Shown here: piece after piece, positions 51,978-61,295 of the stretch | How the letters are laid out: each line of letters begins with the position of its first letter | Position numbering within the stretch: position 1 is the first letter of the stretch | Assembly (NCBI RefSeq): GCF_000801315.1 | Contig: NZ_CP010054.1 | Coordinates: forward strand, 2,852,001-2,916,000 | DNA from: Hymenobacter sp. DG25B | GTDB lineage: Bacteria > Bacteroidota > Bacteroidia > Cytophagales > Hymenobacteraceae | Direction of reading: 5' to 3' | Length of the DNA stretch: 64,000 bases | Notes under the pieces: generated by a model | Database searches by the model: none | What the model was told of the DNA's origin: nothing | Seen by the model: the letters and a program-made list of their open reading frames with translations, nothing else | Program-made: the position numbers and the translations under genes

Positions 51978-53342
51978 ATGAAGCTATTCCACCTCCTGCT
52001 GCCGGTTTCTGTTTTTCTGCCGCTCACGCTGGCCGCGCAAACCGCCACTCCCCCTACCACCCCTGATCCGCTCATCCTGAAAATGGTGGGCGAGGTTTCA
52101 GCCAAAAATCTGGAAGCCGACATCCGTAAGCTCGTATCCTTCGGTACCCGGCACACCCTTTCTGATACCAAAAGCAAAAAGCGCGGCATTGGCGCCTCAC
52201 GGCGTTGGGTGGAAGAGGAGTTTAAGAAATACAGCAAGGCCAGCGGCGGCCGCCTGCAGGTAACGCAGGACACCTTCACCATCAAGCCAGATGGTCGGCG
52301 CATAAACCAGCCCGTGCTGATGGCTAACGTTATGGCCACGCTGCCCGGCACTGACCCCACCGACACGCGCGTAATAATTGTGAGTGGGCATATAGACTCC
52401 CGGGTATCGGATGTGATGAACGCTACGGCCGATGCGCCGGGCGCCAACGACGACGGCTCCGGCACGGTAGCCGTGATGGAGCTGGCCCGGGTTATGTCGA
52501 AGGAGAAATACCCTTTTACCTTGGTATTTGTGGCCGTGCAGGGCGAAGAGCAGGGGCTTTATGGTTCTACCCACTTAGCTCAGCGGGCTAAAAAGGAAGG
52601 CTGGAACCTTATTGCCATGCTTAACAATGATATTGTGGGCAATTCCACCGGCCACGACCCCGAAATTAAAGACGCCACGCACCTGCGCGTGTTCAGTGAG
52701 GGCGTGCCGGCCAACGAAACCCCCGAGCAGGCTAAGCTGCGCCGCACCCTCAGCAATGAAAACGACTCCCCCTCCCGCGGGCTGGCCCGCTACGCGCAAA
52801 CCGTAGCCAAGCAATACCTGCCCGAGCACGAGGTGGTGCTGGAATACCGGCCCGACCGGTTCCTGCGCGGCGGCGACCATACCCCGTTCAACCAGCTAGG
52901 TTTCACGGCGGTGCGCTTCACGGAGATGAATGAGGACTTCACGCACCAGCACCAGGACCTGCGCACCGAAAACGGCCGCGCGTACGGCGACACGCCCGAA
53001 GGTGTGGATTACGAGTACCTGCGCAAGAACACCGGCGTGAATCTGTCTACCATGGCCTCTCTGGCGCTGGCCCCGGCCGCCCCGGAAAACGTGGGCGTGC
53101 TCACCGCCGACCTCACCAACCGCACCCAGCTGAAATGGGACGCTCCCAAGCTGGGCGAGCGGCCGGCCGGCTACTATGTGCTGATGCGCGAAACCAGCGC
53201 GCCGCAGTGGCAAAAGAATTTTTTTGTAACTGACACCAAAGCCGACCTACCCTACAGCAAGGATAACTTCATCTTCGGGGTGGTATCCGTGGATGCCGAA
53301 GGCCACGAAAGCCTGCCAGTGTTGCCTAACCCCGTGCGGTAA
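51978..53342 (+). CDS. M28-family exported metallopeptidase
   Basis: A 454-residue protein with a signal peptide (residues 1-21, LPLTLAAQ end). The M28 catalytic domain carries the zinc ligands in SGHIDSRVSD, GANDDGSGT, QGEEQGLYG (the Glu-Glu pair), NNDIVGN and a final His in the RFTEMNEDFTHQHQD region. A C-terminal fibronectin-like domain follows (about 360-454). It is probably an aminopeptidase for peptides outside the cytoplasm. TAACTTG at 51967 directly before the ATG could be a weak -7 element. Confidence 0.9.
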   Translation: MKLFHLLLPVSVFLPLTLAAQTATPPTTPDPLILKMVGEVSAKNLEADIRKLVSFGTRHTLSDTKSKKRGIGASRRWVEEEFKKYSKASGGRLQVTQDTFTIKPDGRRINQPVLMANVMATLPGTDPTDTRVIIVSGHIDSRVSDVMNATADAPGANDDGSGTVAVMELARVMSKEKYPFTLVFVAVQGEEQGLYGSTHLAQRAKKEGWNLIAMLNNDIVGNSTGHDPEIKDATHLRVFSEGVPANETPEQAKLRRTLSNENDSPSRGLARYAQTVAKQYLPEHEVVLEYRPDRFLRGGDHTPFNQLGFTAVRFTEMNEDFTHQHQDLRTENGRAYGDTPEGVDYEYLRKNTGVNLSTMASLALAPAAPENVGVLTADLTNRTQLKWDAPKLGERPAGYYVLMRETSAPQWQKNFFVTDTKADLPYSKDNFIFGVVSVDAEGHESLPVLPNPVR

Positions 53343-53352
53343 GTCATTGGTC

Positions 53353-53507
53353 TGTCATCCTGAGCACAGCGAAGGACCTGCCTCAAATAGTCCACAGAAG
53401 CGTATTCAATGCACAAAGCCCTTCGCCGCGCAACCGGAAAAGGGCTTTACATTTAGTTGAGCGTTCTACAAAGACGAGGCAGGTCCTTCGCTGTGCTCAG
53501 GATGACA
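53353..53507. repeat. Palindromic repeat with a second hairpin nested inside
   Basis: Outer arms TGTCATCCTGAGCACAGCGA... (from 53353) and the complement (to 53507). The centre holds another inverted repeat, 53415-53448 (AAAGCCCTTC...AAAGGGCTTT), so the copy is longer than the usual 100 bases. Confidence 0.85.
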
Positions 53508-53519
53508 AACCGTTGGAAT

Positions 53520-54695
53520 TTACCCTTCCAACGGCAGCGGTACCGGCTCCAGCACTTCCTTGCTATTGGTCATGCCAATGGTGAGCAGGCCGATGACAGC
53601 GCCCATCAAAGCCACAAAAGCAAAGGAAAGCCGCAGGCTGGAAACCTGCGCCAGCAATCCAATTAGAGGTGGGCCGGCCAGAAAACCAAAGAACCCCACC
53701 GTTGATACCAGCGCCAGCGCTATGCCCGGCGACATGCCCTTTACCCGCCCGGCGGCACTGTACGTGAGGGGAATAACCGACGAGGTGCCAAACCCTACCA
53801 GCAGAAAGCCCAGCAGCGCCGTGGGCAGACCAGGCAACAGCACCGCCATGAGCAAACCCAGGCAGATAAGCGCGCTGCTGAGCTGCAGTACCCGCGCCAC
53901 GCCCAGGTGGCTGGTGAGGAAGTCGGAGCCGAAGCGGCCGAGGGCCATGGTGCTCATAAAGGCCACGTAGCCGCTGGTAACCCAGGCTTTATCGGCGTGC
54001 ACCACCTGCTGGAAGTACACCCCGCTCCAGTCAAACATGCAGCCTTCGCAAAGCAAGCCAAACAAGGCAATAAGGCCCAACCGCAAAAGGTAGCCATCGG
54101 GCATGCGCAACACCAGGCCGGAACCCGCCGCGTGCGCCGTGGACTGTGGCAAGCTGCCCCGCACCACCAGCAGCAGAAGCAGCAGCGCGGCGCTAATGCC
54201 CATGAAATGCACCAGCGGCGTTTGCTGCCAGCCCACCAGCCACGCGCCTACCACGCCCCCTACAAAACCCGCCAGGCTCCAGATGCCGTGGAACGAGCCC
54301 ATAATGACTTTCTCGCCGTAGCCTTTCTGGACTTCCAGGGCCTGGGCATTCACGGAGATATTCAGCAGGTTGCCGCCGCTGCCGAACAGCACCAGGCCGG
54401 CGGCCAGCGTCCAGGCGGTGGGAGCCCAGCCCAGCAGCGGCAGGGCCAGGGCATACATGGCCGCCGCAATTTGCACTACCCGTCGGCTGCCGTAGGTATC
54501 TACCAGCCAGCCTGCCAGTGGCAAAGCGGCCACCGAGCCTACCGGCATAGCCAAAAGCAATTGACCCAACTGCCCTTCGGACAGACCCAGATGTAAGCGA
54601 ATATCCGGAATGCGGGAGGCCCAGCTGGCAAAGCACAGGCCACTAAGAAAAAATAGCGCGCTTACAGCAGCGCGGCTCCGTTGAGGAGTTGTCAT
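53520..54695 (-). CDS. MFS transporter (YbjJ-like)
   Basis: A 391-residue major facilitator with about 12 helices. The loop 2-3 signature is GWLVDTYGSRRVVQ; FASWASRIPDIRLHLGLSEGQLG at the N-terminus matches YbjJ-type transporters. Substrate unknown. It lies opposite the M28 gene, separated from it by the repeat. Confidence 0.9.
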   Translation of the reverse strand: MTTPQRSRAAVSALFFLSGLCFASWASRIPDIRLHLGLSEGQLGQLLLAMPVGSVAALPLAGWLVDTYGSRRVVQIAAAMYALALPLLGWAPTAWTLAAGLVLFGSGGNLLNISVNAQALEVQKGYGEKVIMGSFHGIWSLAGFVGGVVGAWLVGWQQTPLVHFMGISAALLLLLLVVRGSLPQSTAHAAGSGLVLRMPDGYLLRLGLIALFGLLCEGCMFDWSGVYFQQVVHADKAWVTSGYVAFMSTMALGRFGSDFLTSHLGVARVLQLSSALICLGLLMAVLLPGLPTALLGFLLVGFGTSSVIPLTYSAAGRVKGMSPGIALALVSTVGFFGFLAGPPLIGLLAQVSSLRLSFAFVALMGAVIGLLTIGMTNSKEVLEPVPLPLEG

Positions 54696-55196
54696 ACAAT
54701 ACGAGGATGCAAGGCCGTGGGAATTTTAGCGAAGCGCCTCTGATGTTAGAAAAACAGCTGCAAGGTACGAGGAAGTGCGGCGCGGGTTGTGTGGTGAAGT
54801 TGCTGTCAGGGAAGCCCGTCATGTCGAGCATTCTGGAACTCAAGCAACGGATCAAGACAGCTCGCGCGTGGTCTTATCACAGTACCTGTCATCCTGAGCC
54901 TGCGAAGGACCCTCTCACGTCGAAACGAGTTGTTGTTATGCTGGTCGTTCTTTGGTGAGAAGGTCCTTCGCAGGCTCAGGATGACAGGGGAAGCGGTAGA
55001 GATGCTTAGCTCCGCTGACCTTCGGTTCGGCAGGCTCAGCATGGCCGGTTCATTTTATGCTGAGTTGCTCCTAACAGAGTCAGCACGCGAGATGCTTCGC
55101 GGCAGCTCTGCATGACGTTCCGGGGTTTTGCAACGGCACATTTGCATCCCGCTCATCATCATCTCAACTTAGGGCGCCAATTTACCCTCAGCAGCC
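54696..55196. other. Intergenic region with repeats
   Basis: Five hundred bases between divergent genes. One complete palindrome (54887-54986, listed) and decayed fragments at about 54995-55045 and 55078-55115 fill the middle. Outer parts must hold promoters for the MFS gene and the GNAT gene; no clear -7 element seen. Confidence 0.55.
54887..54986. repeat. Palindromic repeat, GTCATCCTGAGC family
   Basis: Arms TGTCATCCTGAGCCTGCGAA and complement ending 54986. The centre holds CGAAACGAGTTGTTGTT, shared with the copy at 59429. Confidence 0.9.
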
Positions 55197-55634
55197 ATGA
55201 TTTTCCGAGAAGCGCAGGTCGATGATATTCCGCAGATGATGGTAGTGCGGCTGGCAGTGCGCGAAAACCGGCTTTCAGACCCTACCCGGGTAACGGCCCC
55301 GCACTATGTGGAGTACCTCACGCAGCGTGGCCAGGGCTGGGTGTGTGCGGTAGAAAACCAGGTAGTTGGTTTTGCCATTGCTGATTTACAGGACCACAAC
55401 ATCTGGGCCTTGTTCGTGCATCCCGATTTTGACGGCCGGGGCATTGGCAAACAGCTGCACCAGCTCATGCTGGACTGGTATTTCCGCCAGACCACCGAAA
55501 CCGTGTGGCTCAGCACCGCGCCCAGCACCCGCGCCGAGGAATTCTACCGCCGCCAGGGCTGGCAGGAAACCGGCCGCACTAGGAGTGGTGAGGTGCGGTT
55601 TGAGATGTGCGCCTGGCCAAGCCATATCTTGTAA
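55197..55634 (+). CDS. GNAT N-acetyltransferase
   Basis: A 145-residue acetyltransferase: REAQVDDIPQMMVVR start, IWALFVHPDFDGRGIGKQL as acetyl-CoA binding motif A and AEEFYRRQGWQETGR as motif B. Acceptor unknown. Its stop is one base before the next gene, suggesting an operon with the phosphodiesterase. Confidence 0.9.
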   Translation: MIFREAQVDDIPQMMVVRLAVRENRLSDPTRVTAPHYVEYLTQRGQGWVCAVENQVVGFAIADLQDHNIWALFVHPDFDGRGIGKQLHQLMLDWYFRQTTETVWLSTAPSTRAEEFYRRQGWQETGRTRSGEVRFEMCAWPSHIL

Positions 55635-55635
55635 G

Positions 55636-56616
55636 ATGCTTGTGAAACCCGTTATGCGTTTTTCAGCCCGGATTCTCTTTCTGCTGCTGTCTTTTTCCGT
55701 CCATCAGGCTCGGGCCCAATCAGGTAAGCAGCCTGCTTTTTCCGTAGTGCCGCTGGGCGTGAAAGGTGGCCTCGACGAAAGTAACCTCTCCGCCTATCTG
55801 GTGGCTCCGGCGGGCTCTAACGCCTACGCCTGCCTGGATGCGGGCAGCCTGCAGCTGGGCATTGAAAAAGCCATTGCCAACAAGGTCTTCTCTACTACCC
55901 CTGATACCATACTACGGCAATACATCCGCGCCTACCTGCTCTCCCACGCCCACCTCGACCATGTGGCCGGCCTGCTGCTCCATGCCCCCGATGATGCCGC
56001 CAAGCCTATTTATGCCCTGCCGGAGTGCATTGCCGCGCTGCAAGCCAGCTATTTCAACTGGCAGGCCTGGCCGAATTTCGGGAACGAGGGCACCCAACCA
56101 GCCCTGAGCAAATACCAGTACCAACGGCTGACAACCGGCCAGGAAACCGCCGTGGCCGGCACCGGCATGAGCATGCGGGCTTTCCCCTTAAGCCACGCTG
56201 CCCCGCACCAGAGCGCGGCCTTTTTGCTGAAAAGCCAGAACAGCTACCTGTTGTACCTGGGTGATACGGGCGCCGATAAGCAGGAAAAAACCCACAACTT
56301 GCGGGCGCTTTGGCAAGCCATTCAGCCGCTGGTGGTTTCCCGCCAGCTCAAAGCTATTTTCATAGAGGTTTCTTACCCGAATGAACAGCCCGCCAACCAG
56401 CTTTTTGGCCACCTGACGCCTGCTTTACTGCTGCAGGAGCTGGCAGAGCTTGGACAGCTTACCGGCGCGGAAGCGTTGCGGGGTTTTCCGGTTGTTATTA
56501 CCCACATTAAGCCTACGGCGGGCAATGAAGCGGCCATTAAGAAGCAGTTGAATGACGCTAATAAGCTGCAGGTGAAGTTTGTATTTCCGGAGCAGGGGGA
56601 GCGGCTGGAGTTTTAG
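55636..56616 (+). CDS. Periplasmic class II cyclic-nucleotide phosphodiesterase
   Basis: A 326-residue MBL-fold enzyme with an N-terminal signal (FSARILFLLLSFSVHQARAQ). The class II cyclic-nucleotide phosphodiesterase signature is in LLSHAHLDHVAGL (H104, H106, D108, H109), with YLGDTGADK and ITHIKPTAG as further ligands; SNLSAYLV is a family start. Members cleave 3',5'-cAMP; the exported form recalls Vibrio CpdP, which takes cAMP as a nutrient. Start is ATG 55636 or 55654. One-base gap to the GNAT gene. Confidence 0.88.
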   Translation: MLVKPVMRFSARILFLLLSFSVHQARAQSGKQPAFSVVPLGVKGGLDESNLSAYLVAPAGSNAYACLDAGSLQLGIEKAIANKVFSTTPDTILRQYIRAYLLSHAHLDHVAGLLLHAPDDAAKPIYALPECIAALQASYFNWQAWPNFGNEGTQPALSKYQYQRLTTGQETAVAGTGMSMRAFPLSHAAPHQSAAFLLKSQNSYLLYLGDTGADKQEKTHNLRALWQAIQPLVVSRQLKAIFIEVSYPNEQPANQLFGHLTPALLLQELAELGQLTGAEALRGFPVVITHIKPTAGNEAAIKKQLNDANKLQVKFVFPEQGERLEF

Positions 56617-56719
56617 CTTTTTGTTCAGTGCTGCACCGAGGAATTTTACGACTGCTAGTGCTCAAACAAAACCGGCCGCAGTAACAGGATGGAAGCAAAA
56701 AACGCAAACACTTTTTAAT

Positions 56720-57166
56720 ATGATTCAGGACGCTGCAACTGTAGATGCCAAACATCAAAAATTCATTGATAGAATCTGTGTTTCTGAGATTGTATGGGGA
56801 TTAAAAAGCCTCAATGGTTGGGCTATTTCCGAATCCAATGAGTTTGATAACACAGAGTTGATACCCTTTTGGTCTGATAGGGCATATGCGGCTGCATGCG
56901 CTAAAAATGAGTGGTCGGATTATACTCCAGCCGAAATACCACTAGTAGAGTTTCTTGAAAACTGGTGCGTTGGAATTCATATTGACAACGGATTAATAGG
57001 TACCAACATGGATTCCAACATGTTCTGCAAGGAAATTGAACCCTTGCAACTAATCCTTGATATCATTTCGAAAATGAATAAATATAAAAAACCGCTGAAG
57101 TTGAGCAAGTATGAAAGTTCTGAAGACTTTAAAGAACAGATTCAACAAATCTTAAGCAAATCCTAA
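56720..57166 (+). CDS. DUF2750 domain protein
   Basis: A 148-residue soluble protein of the DUF2750 type (KFIDRICVSEIVWGL, WAISESNEFDNTELIPFWS, VEFLENWCVGIHIDNG). Function unknown. The gene is visibly more AT-rich than both neighbours (55636 and 57180), suggesting acquisition. ATG at 56720 is chosen; the frame is open to 56579 through the end of the previous gene without similarity. Confidence 0.75.
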   Translation: MIQDAATVDAKHQKFIDRICVSEIVWGLKSLNGWAISESNEFDNTELIPFWSDRAYAAACAKNEWSDYTPAEIPLVEFLENWCVGIHIDNGLIGTNMDSNMFCKEIEPLQLILDIISKMNKYKKPLKLSKYESSEDFKEQIQQILSKS

Positions 57167-57179
57167 GCCTAGGCTATAT

Positions 57180-59303
57180 ATGAAGAGAATGATATCTGTT
57201 AAATCTTTGCTGCCTGTAACGCTATTAGCGTTAAGCGGCTATTTCGCCCAGGCCCAAACCGTCCACTCCCCTTCCAACAAGCTCACGCTGAACTTCCGCC
57301 TGAGCCCGAGCGGGGAGCCGACTTACCAGCTGCTATTCGGCACGAAGCCCGTGCTGAAGCCCAGCAAGCTGGGCATGCTGCTGCAGGGCCAGCCGGGCAT
57401 GGACCAGGGCTTTACCATTGCCCAAACGGATTCCAGTCAGCACGACGATACCTGGACGCCGGTGTGGGGCGAGGTGAAGCAGATCCGCAACCACTACAAA
57501 GAGCTGGCCGTCACGCTGGCGCAGTCGGGCCAAAACGGGCACCGCATGGTGGTGCGCTTCCGCCTCTATGATGACGGCCTGGGCTTCCGCTACGAGTTTC
57601 CCGAGCAGCCCGGCCTCACCTACTTCACGGTGCAGCAGGAGAAAACGGAGTTCAACCTCAGCGGCAACCACAAAACCTTCTGGATTCCCGGCGACTACGA
57701 CTCCAACGAGTACGCCTATAAAACCACCCGTCTGAGCGAGATAGATGCCGCCGCCATTACGCCCATCCAGGAAAAATCTGCGGCGGACCGCGTGCAGACG
57801 CCCCTCATGATGAAGGCTGACGACGGGTTGTACCTCAACATTCACGAGGCCGCGCTGGTGAACTACCCGGCCATGATGCTGACCGTAAACCGGCAGACCT
57901 TCGGTCTAACAAGCACCCTGGTACCCAGCGTTACGGGTGCTGCCGCCTACCTGCAAACGCCCGAGCACACGCCCTGGCGCACCATTGTGGTGAGCGACAA
58001 AGCGCCCGAAGTGCTGGCCAGCAAGCTCATCCTGAACCTGAACGAGCCCACCAAACTCACCGACACGGACTGGATTAAGCCCCAGAAAATGGTAGGCGTG
58101 TGGTGGGAAATGCACGTGAACAAATCCAGCTGGAACTACTCCGATACCGGCAACCTCAAGCTGGCCGACACCAACTGGAGCCAGCTGAAGCCCAACGGCC
58201 ACCACGGCGCCAACACCGCCAACGTGAAGCGCTACATCGATTTTGCTGCCAAACACGGCCTGCAGAGTGTGCTGGTAGAAGGCTGGAACGTGGGCTGGGA
58301 AGACTGGGCCGGAAACTGGAAAGAAGAGGTGTTCGACTTCGTGACCCCCTACCCCGATTTCAATGTGGCGGAGCTGCAGCAATATGCCGCCAGCAAGGGC
58401 ATTAAGCTCATTATGCACCACGAAACCTCCGGCTCCGTGACCAACTATGAGCGTCGCCAGGACGAGGCGTTTCGCTTCATGAAAGCAAATGGCTACGATG
58501 CCGTGAAAACCGGCTACGTGGGCCGCATTATCCCGCGCGGAGAGCACCACGATGGCCAGTGGATGGTAAACCACTACAACCGCACCGCCGACCACATGGC
58601 CCGCCAGCAGATTATGGTGGACATGCACGAATCGGTGCGGCCTACGGGTATGCACCGCACCTACCCCAACTGGCTGGCTAATGAGGCTGCCCGCGGCAAC
58701 GAGTTCAACGCCTGGAGCGAGGGCAACCCGCCCGAGCACGAAACCATTCTGCCCTTCACCCGCCTCATGGGCGGCCCCATGGACTACACGCCCGGCATCT
58801 TCCAGATTCAGCTGGAAAGCTGGAACCCCGAGCGCAACAAAGGCCGGCAGGTGCACACCACTCTCACCAAGCAGCTGGCCCTGTACGTAACTATGTACAG
58901 CCCCCTGCAAATGGCCGCCGACCTGCCCGAAGCCTACGAAAAGCACCTGGATGCTTTCCAGTTCATTAAAGACGTGCCCGTGGATTGGGACGACACCCGC
59001 ATCCTGGCCGCCGAGCCCGGCGACTACCTCACCATAGCCCGCCAGGCCAAAGGCAAAGACGAGTGGTACCTCGGCGCCATCACCGACGAAAACGCCCGCA
59101 CCCAAACCGTGAAGTTGGACTTCCTGAAGCCCGGCCAGCGCTACGAAGCCACCATCTACGCCGACGGCAAAGGCGCTTCCTGGGACAAAAACCCCATGGC
59201 CTACCAGATTCGGAAGCTGAAGGTGAACAGCAAATCAGCGCTGAAGCTCCAAATGGCCGCGGGTGGCGGCACGGCGGTCAGTATTAAGTCGGTGGAGAAG
59301 TAG
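57180..59303 (+). CDS. Glycoside hydrolase family 97, inverting alpha-glucosidase type
   Basis: A 707-residue exported enzyme: signal peptide (about residues 1-25), N-terminal beta-sandwich, central (beta/alpha)8 barrel with LVEGWNVGWEDWAG, and a C-terminal beta domain. Three glutamates, E415 (HHETSG), E484 (MHESVRPTG) and E508 (NEAARGNEF), have the same 69- and 24-residue spacing as E439, E508 and E532 of SusB, the calcium-dependent inverting alpha-glucosidase. It should release glucose from alpha-glucans; no susCD pair is adjacent. Confidence 0.93.
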   Translation: MKRMISVKSLLPVTLLALSGYFAQAQTVHSPSNKLTLNFRLSPSGEPTYQLLFGTKPVLKPSKLGMLLQGQPGMDQGFTIAQTDSSQHDDTWTPVWGEVKQIRNHYKELAVTLAQSGQNGHRMVVRFRLYDDGLGFRYEFPEQPGLTYFTVQQEKTEFNLSGNHKTFWIPGDYDSNEYAYKTTRLSEIDAAAITPIQEKSAADRVQTPLMMKADDGLYLNIHEAALVNYPAMMLTVNRQTFGLTSTLVPSVTGAAAYLQTPEHTPWRTIVVSDKAPEVLASKLILNLNEPTKLTDTDWIKPQKMVGVWWEMHVNKSSWNYSDTGNLKLADTNWSQLKPNGHHGANTANVKRYIDFAAKHGLQSVLVEGWNVGWEDWAGNWKEEVFDFVTPYPDFNVAELQQYAASKGIKLIMHHETSGSVTNYERRQDEAFRFMKANGYDAVKTGYVGRIIPRGEHHDGQWMVNHYNRTADHMARQQIMVDMHESVRPTGMHRTYPNWLANEAARGNEFNAWSEGNPPEHETILPFTRLMGGPMDYTPGIFQIQLESWNPERNKGRQVHTTLTKQLALYVTMYSPLQMAADLPEAYEKHLDAFQFIKDVPVDWDDTRILAAEPGDYLTIARQAKGKDEWYLGAITDENARTQTVKLDFLKPGQRYEATIYADGKGASWDKNPMAYQIRKLKVNSKSALKLQMAAGGGTAVSIKSVEK

Positions 59304-59690
59304 TACCCCCTGGTAACGCAACGACATGCAGTGCGGCAGTGAAGCCTCTCGCGTACTGATGTTGTGATGGTGACTGTCTTGCTGAGTATATGGCGCCCTG
59401 AGCCAGCCAAAGCCTCTCTCGCTCCGCTTGTCATCCTGAGCGTGCGAAGGACCTTATTCCGCTAAAACGAGTCGTTGTTTTGCGAATCGGGCAGACGGGA
59501 TAAGGTCCTTCGCACGCTCAGGATGACACACATAGTGCGGTAACATCAGCACGCGAGAGGCTTCAACTGCGCTTCTGCATAACCGTTTTACTTACTACCA
59601 CCTCCTGGCTTCAGTGGGCAATCAGAAAGCCGCCTGCTTAAATGCGGCTACGTAGTCAGCGTCTTTGCTCCCATATTACCCTCACTTTAT
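59304..59690. other. Intergenic region with one complete repeat and fragments
   Basis: About 390 bases after the GH97 gene. It contains a complete palindrome (listed below), a decayed CAGCACGCGAGAGGC fragment near 59548 and another near 59343-59370. No reading frame is convincing. Confidence 0.55.
59429..59528. repeat. Palindromic repeat, GTCATCCTGAGC family
   Basis: Arms TGTCATCCTGAGCGTGCGAA and complement ending 59528. Centre AAAACGAGTCGTTGTTTTG is shared with the copies at 54887 and (inverted) 31095. Confidence 0.9.
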
Positions 59691-60101
59691 ATGGCCTTTC
59701 GCGCATCTTTCGGCAACCCTTTTGACCCTGATGTTATGGAGCTTGGTGAGCTTCCCGCGGATCAGGTTATCGATGCTTTCGATAAAGTACCATGGGCCGA
59801 TTTTCTGCGGCAGATGGAAGCTCCCAATGGGCGGGAAATCCACTCTTCCCCTTACCTGGATATCGAGCATATCGAAACCCACCACATCGTATCCATTTCA
59901 GTTGCCGGCATGCCCGATGAGTACGAGTATTATATTTTTTACATCCGTCCCAAGCGGCGCTCTTACTTTTTTGGGTTGTTTTCTGAAATGGACAAGGCGT
60001 ACGTGACCGACAAAACGGGCCAAACCCGGCAGGATGCAGTAGCGTGTCTGGAAGCGCTGCTTGCCCGGAACTATGCTTTTCTGGACCAGAAAATCAAATA
60101 G
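59691..60101 (+). CDS. Protein of unknown function
   Basis: A 136-residue soluble protein (MAFRASFGNPFDPDV), alternating beta and acidic stretches: YEYYIFYIRPKRRSYFFG and a C-terminal helix. No family recognised. Good codon use. Confidence 0.7.
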   Translation: MAFRASFGNPFDPDVMELGELPADQVIDAFDKVPWADFLRQMEAPNGREIHSSPYLDIEHIETHHIVSISVAGMPDEYEYYIFYIRPKRRSYFFGLFSEMDKAYVTDKTGQTRQDAVACLEALLARNYAFLDQKIK

Positions 60102-60220
60102 AGCTGTCTGTGGAAAAGGGCCATGGGTGCACCCATAAAATCCCCCTGGCCAACTCCATTCAGCTTAACCCCGGCCGTAGGCTTTCGTAAACCAAGGAAG
60201 ATCATTGCATTTTCCCGATT

Positions 60221-61075
60221 ATGTTTCAAGAGTTTACGGATGTGCTGCACTCCTACTGGATGCAGTTTCTTTATTTATTGCCCCGCCTGCTGATTGCGGC
60301 CGTAGTGCTGGCGGCCACCGTGGTGGGGGGCGGACGGCTGCGCTCCTGGCTGGCGGCCAAGTTTGCCACCCGTGCCGACGACCCACTGCTGACTGACTTT
60401 CTGACAGAAGTGGGTCGTTGGCTGCTGGTGGGCCTGGGTGCCGTAGTGGCCCTCAATATTCTGGGATTTTCCCGCATTGTAGGCGGCCTGCTGGGGGCAG
60501 CCGGCGTATCGGCTTTCATTGTGGGGTTTGCCTTCAAGGATATTGCCGAGAACTTTCTGGCCGGCATCATCCTGGCCTTTAACCGCCCTTTCCGCATCCA
60601 TGACTCCATTCAGATTAAAGAGTTGTTTGGGAGCGTAACCAAGCTCAACCTGCGCTCCACGGAAATACTCACCTTTGATGGGCGTGACATTACCATTCCC
60701 AACTCCATTGTGCTCAAGGAGCCGCTCATCAATTTCACCCGCACGGGTTTCATTAGGCAGGAGTTTATAGTGTCCATTCAGAACGACAAGGACGCGGACG
60801 CGGCCATTGCTCTGATGCTGGAGCAGGTGCGGCAGGAGCCGGAAGCCAGCAAGGTGGCAGGCCGCGAGCCGTTTGCCGTTATCGATGAGTTTTCGGGTAC
60901 CGCCGTTCAGGTGAAAGTTTATTTCTGGACAGATACCGCCGACTACCGCCGCGGTGTGCAGGAACTGCGAAGCCGCGTGATGAACCGGGTAAAAGAAAGC
61001 CTGCAGGCCAACGGCCCAAACCTGCAGCTACCGCCCCACCTCCTGGGCATTCCGGAGCAGGCAAACGCGCAGTAA
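60221..61075 (+). CDS. MscS-family mechanosensitive ion channel
   Basis: A 284-residue small-conductance channel with three helices; helix 3 has the Gly/Ala-rich pore pattern GGLLGAAGVSAFIVGFAFKDIAENFLAG. A beta domain follows (IQIKELFGSV, RDITIPNSIVL) and an alpha/beta C-terminus. It releases osmolytes on hypoosmotic shock. The RPFRIHDSIQI segment is the classic MscS middle motif. Confidence 0.92.
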   Translation: MFQEFTDVLHSYWMQFLYLLPRLLIAAVVLAATVVGGGRLRSWLAAKFATRADDPLLTDFLTEVGRWLLVGLGAVVALNILGFSRIVGGLLGAAGVSAFIVGFAFKDIAENFLAGIILAFNRPFRIHDSIQIKELFGSVTKLNLRSTEILTFDGRDITIPNSIVLKEPLINFTRTGFIRQEFIVSIQNDKDADAAIALMLEQVRQEPEASKVAGREPFAVIDEFSGTAVQVKVYFWTDTADYRRGVQELRSRVMNRVKESLQANGPNLQLPPHLLGIPEQANAQ

Positions 61076-61242
61076 TGAACCAAATGCGGCTGCTATTGAA
61101 AAACCGGGCGGCAATGGCCCGGCCTGCCCACTACCACATTTAGGCCAGCAGCAACTATATTAAATCCAATATACATTTACTAAGCAAGCCGGCGCTTAAA
61201 TAAATTTTTACCAGTAAAGCATCGAATTTCTTGTCAATGCCT

Positions 61243-61250
61243 TATTTTTG
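61243..61250 (+). promoter_or_regulatory. -7 element (TATTTTTG) of the lysC leader transcript
   Basis: Exact TAnnTTTG match, 46 bases before the leader-peptide ATG. A start point around 61256-61258 would give a transcript with a short untranslated lead. Confidence 0.6.
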
Positions 61251-61295
61251 CCCCGAACTACTACTCTCCCTGCCAGAGAGTTTACATAGCTACTG

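Noticed and set aside
54806..55115. Frames through the 54.9-kb repeat region
   Set aside because: All run across palindromic repeat arms in both directions.
57906..59105. A 399-codon frame opposite the GH97 gene
   Set aside because: Antisense shadow, no signal or motif; the GH97 catalytic residues are on the other strand.
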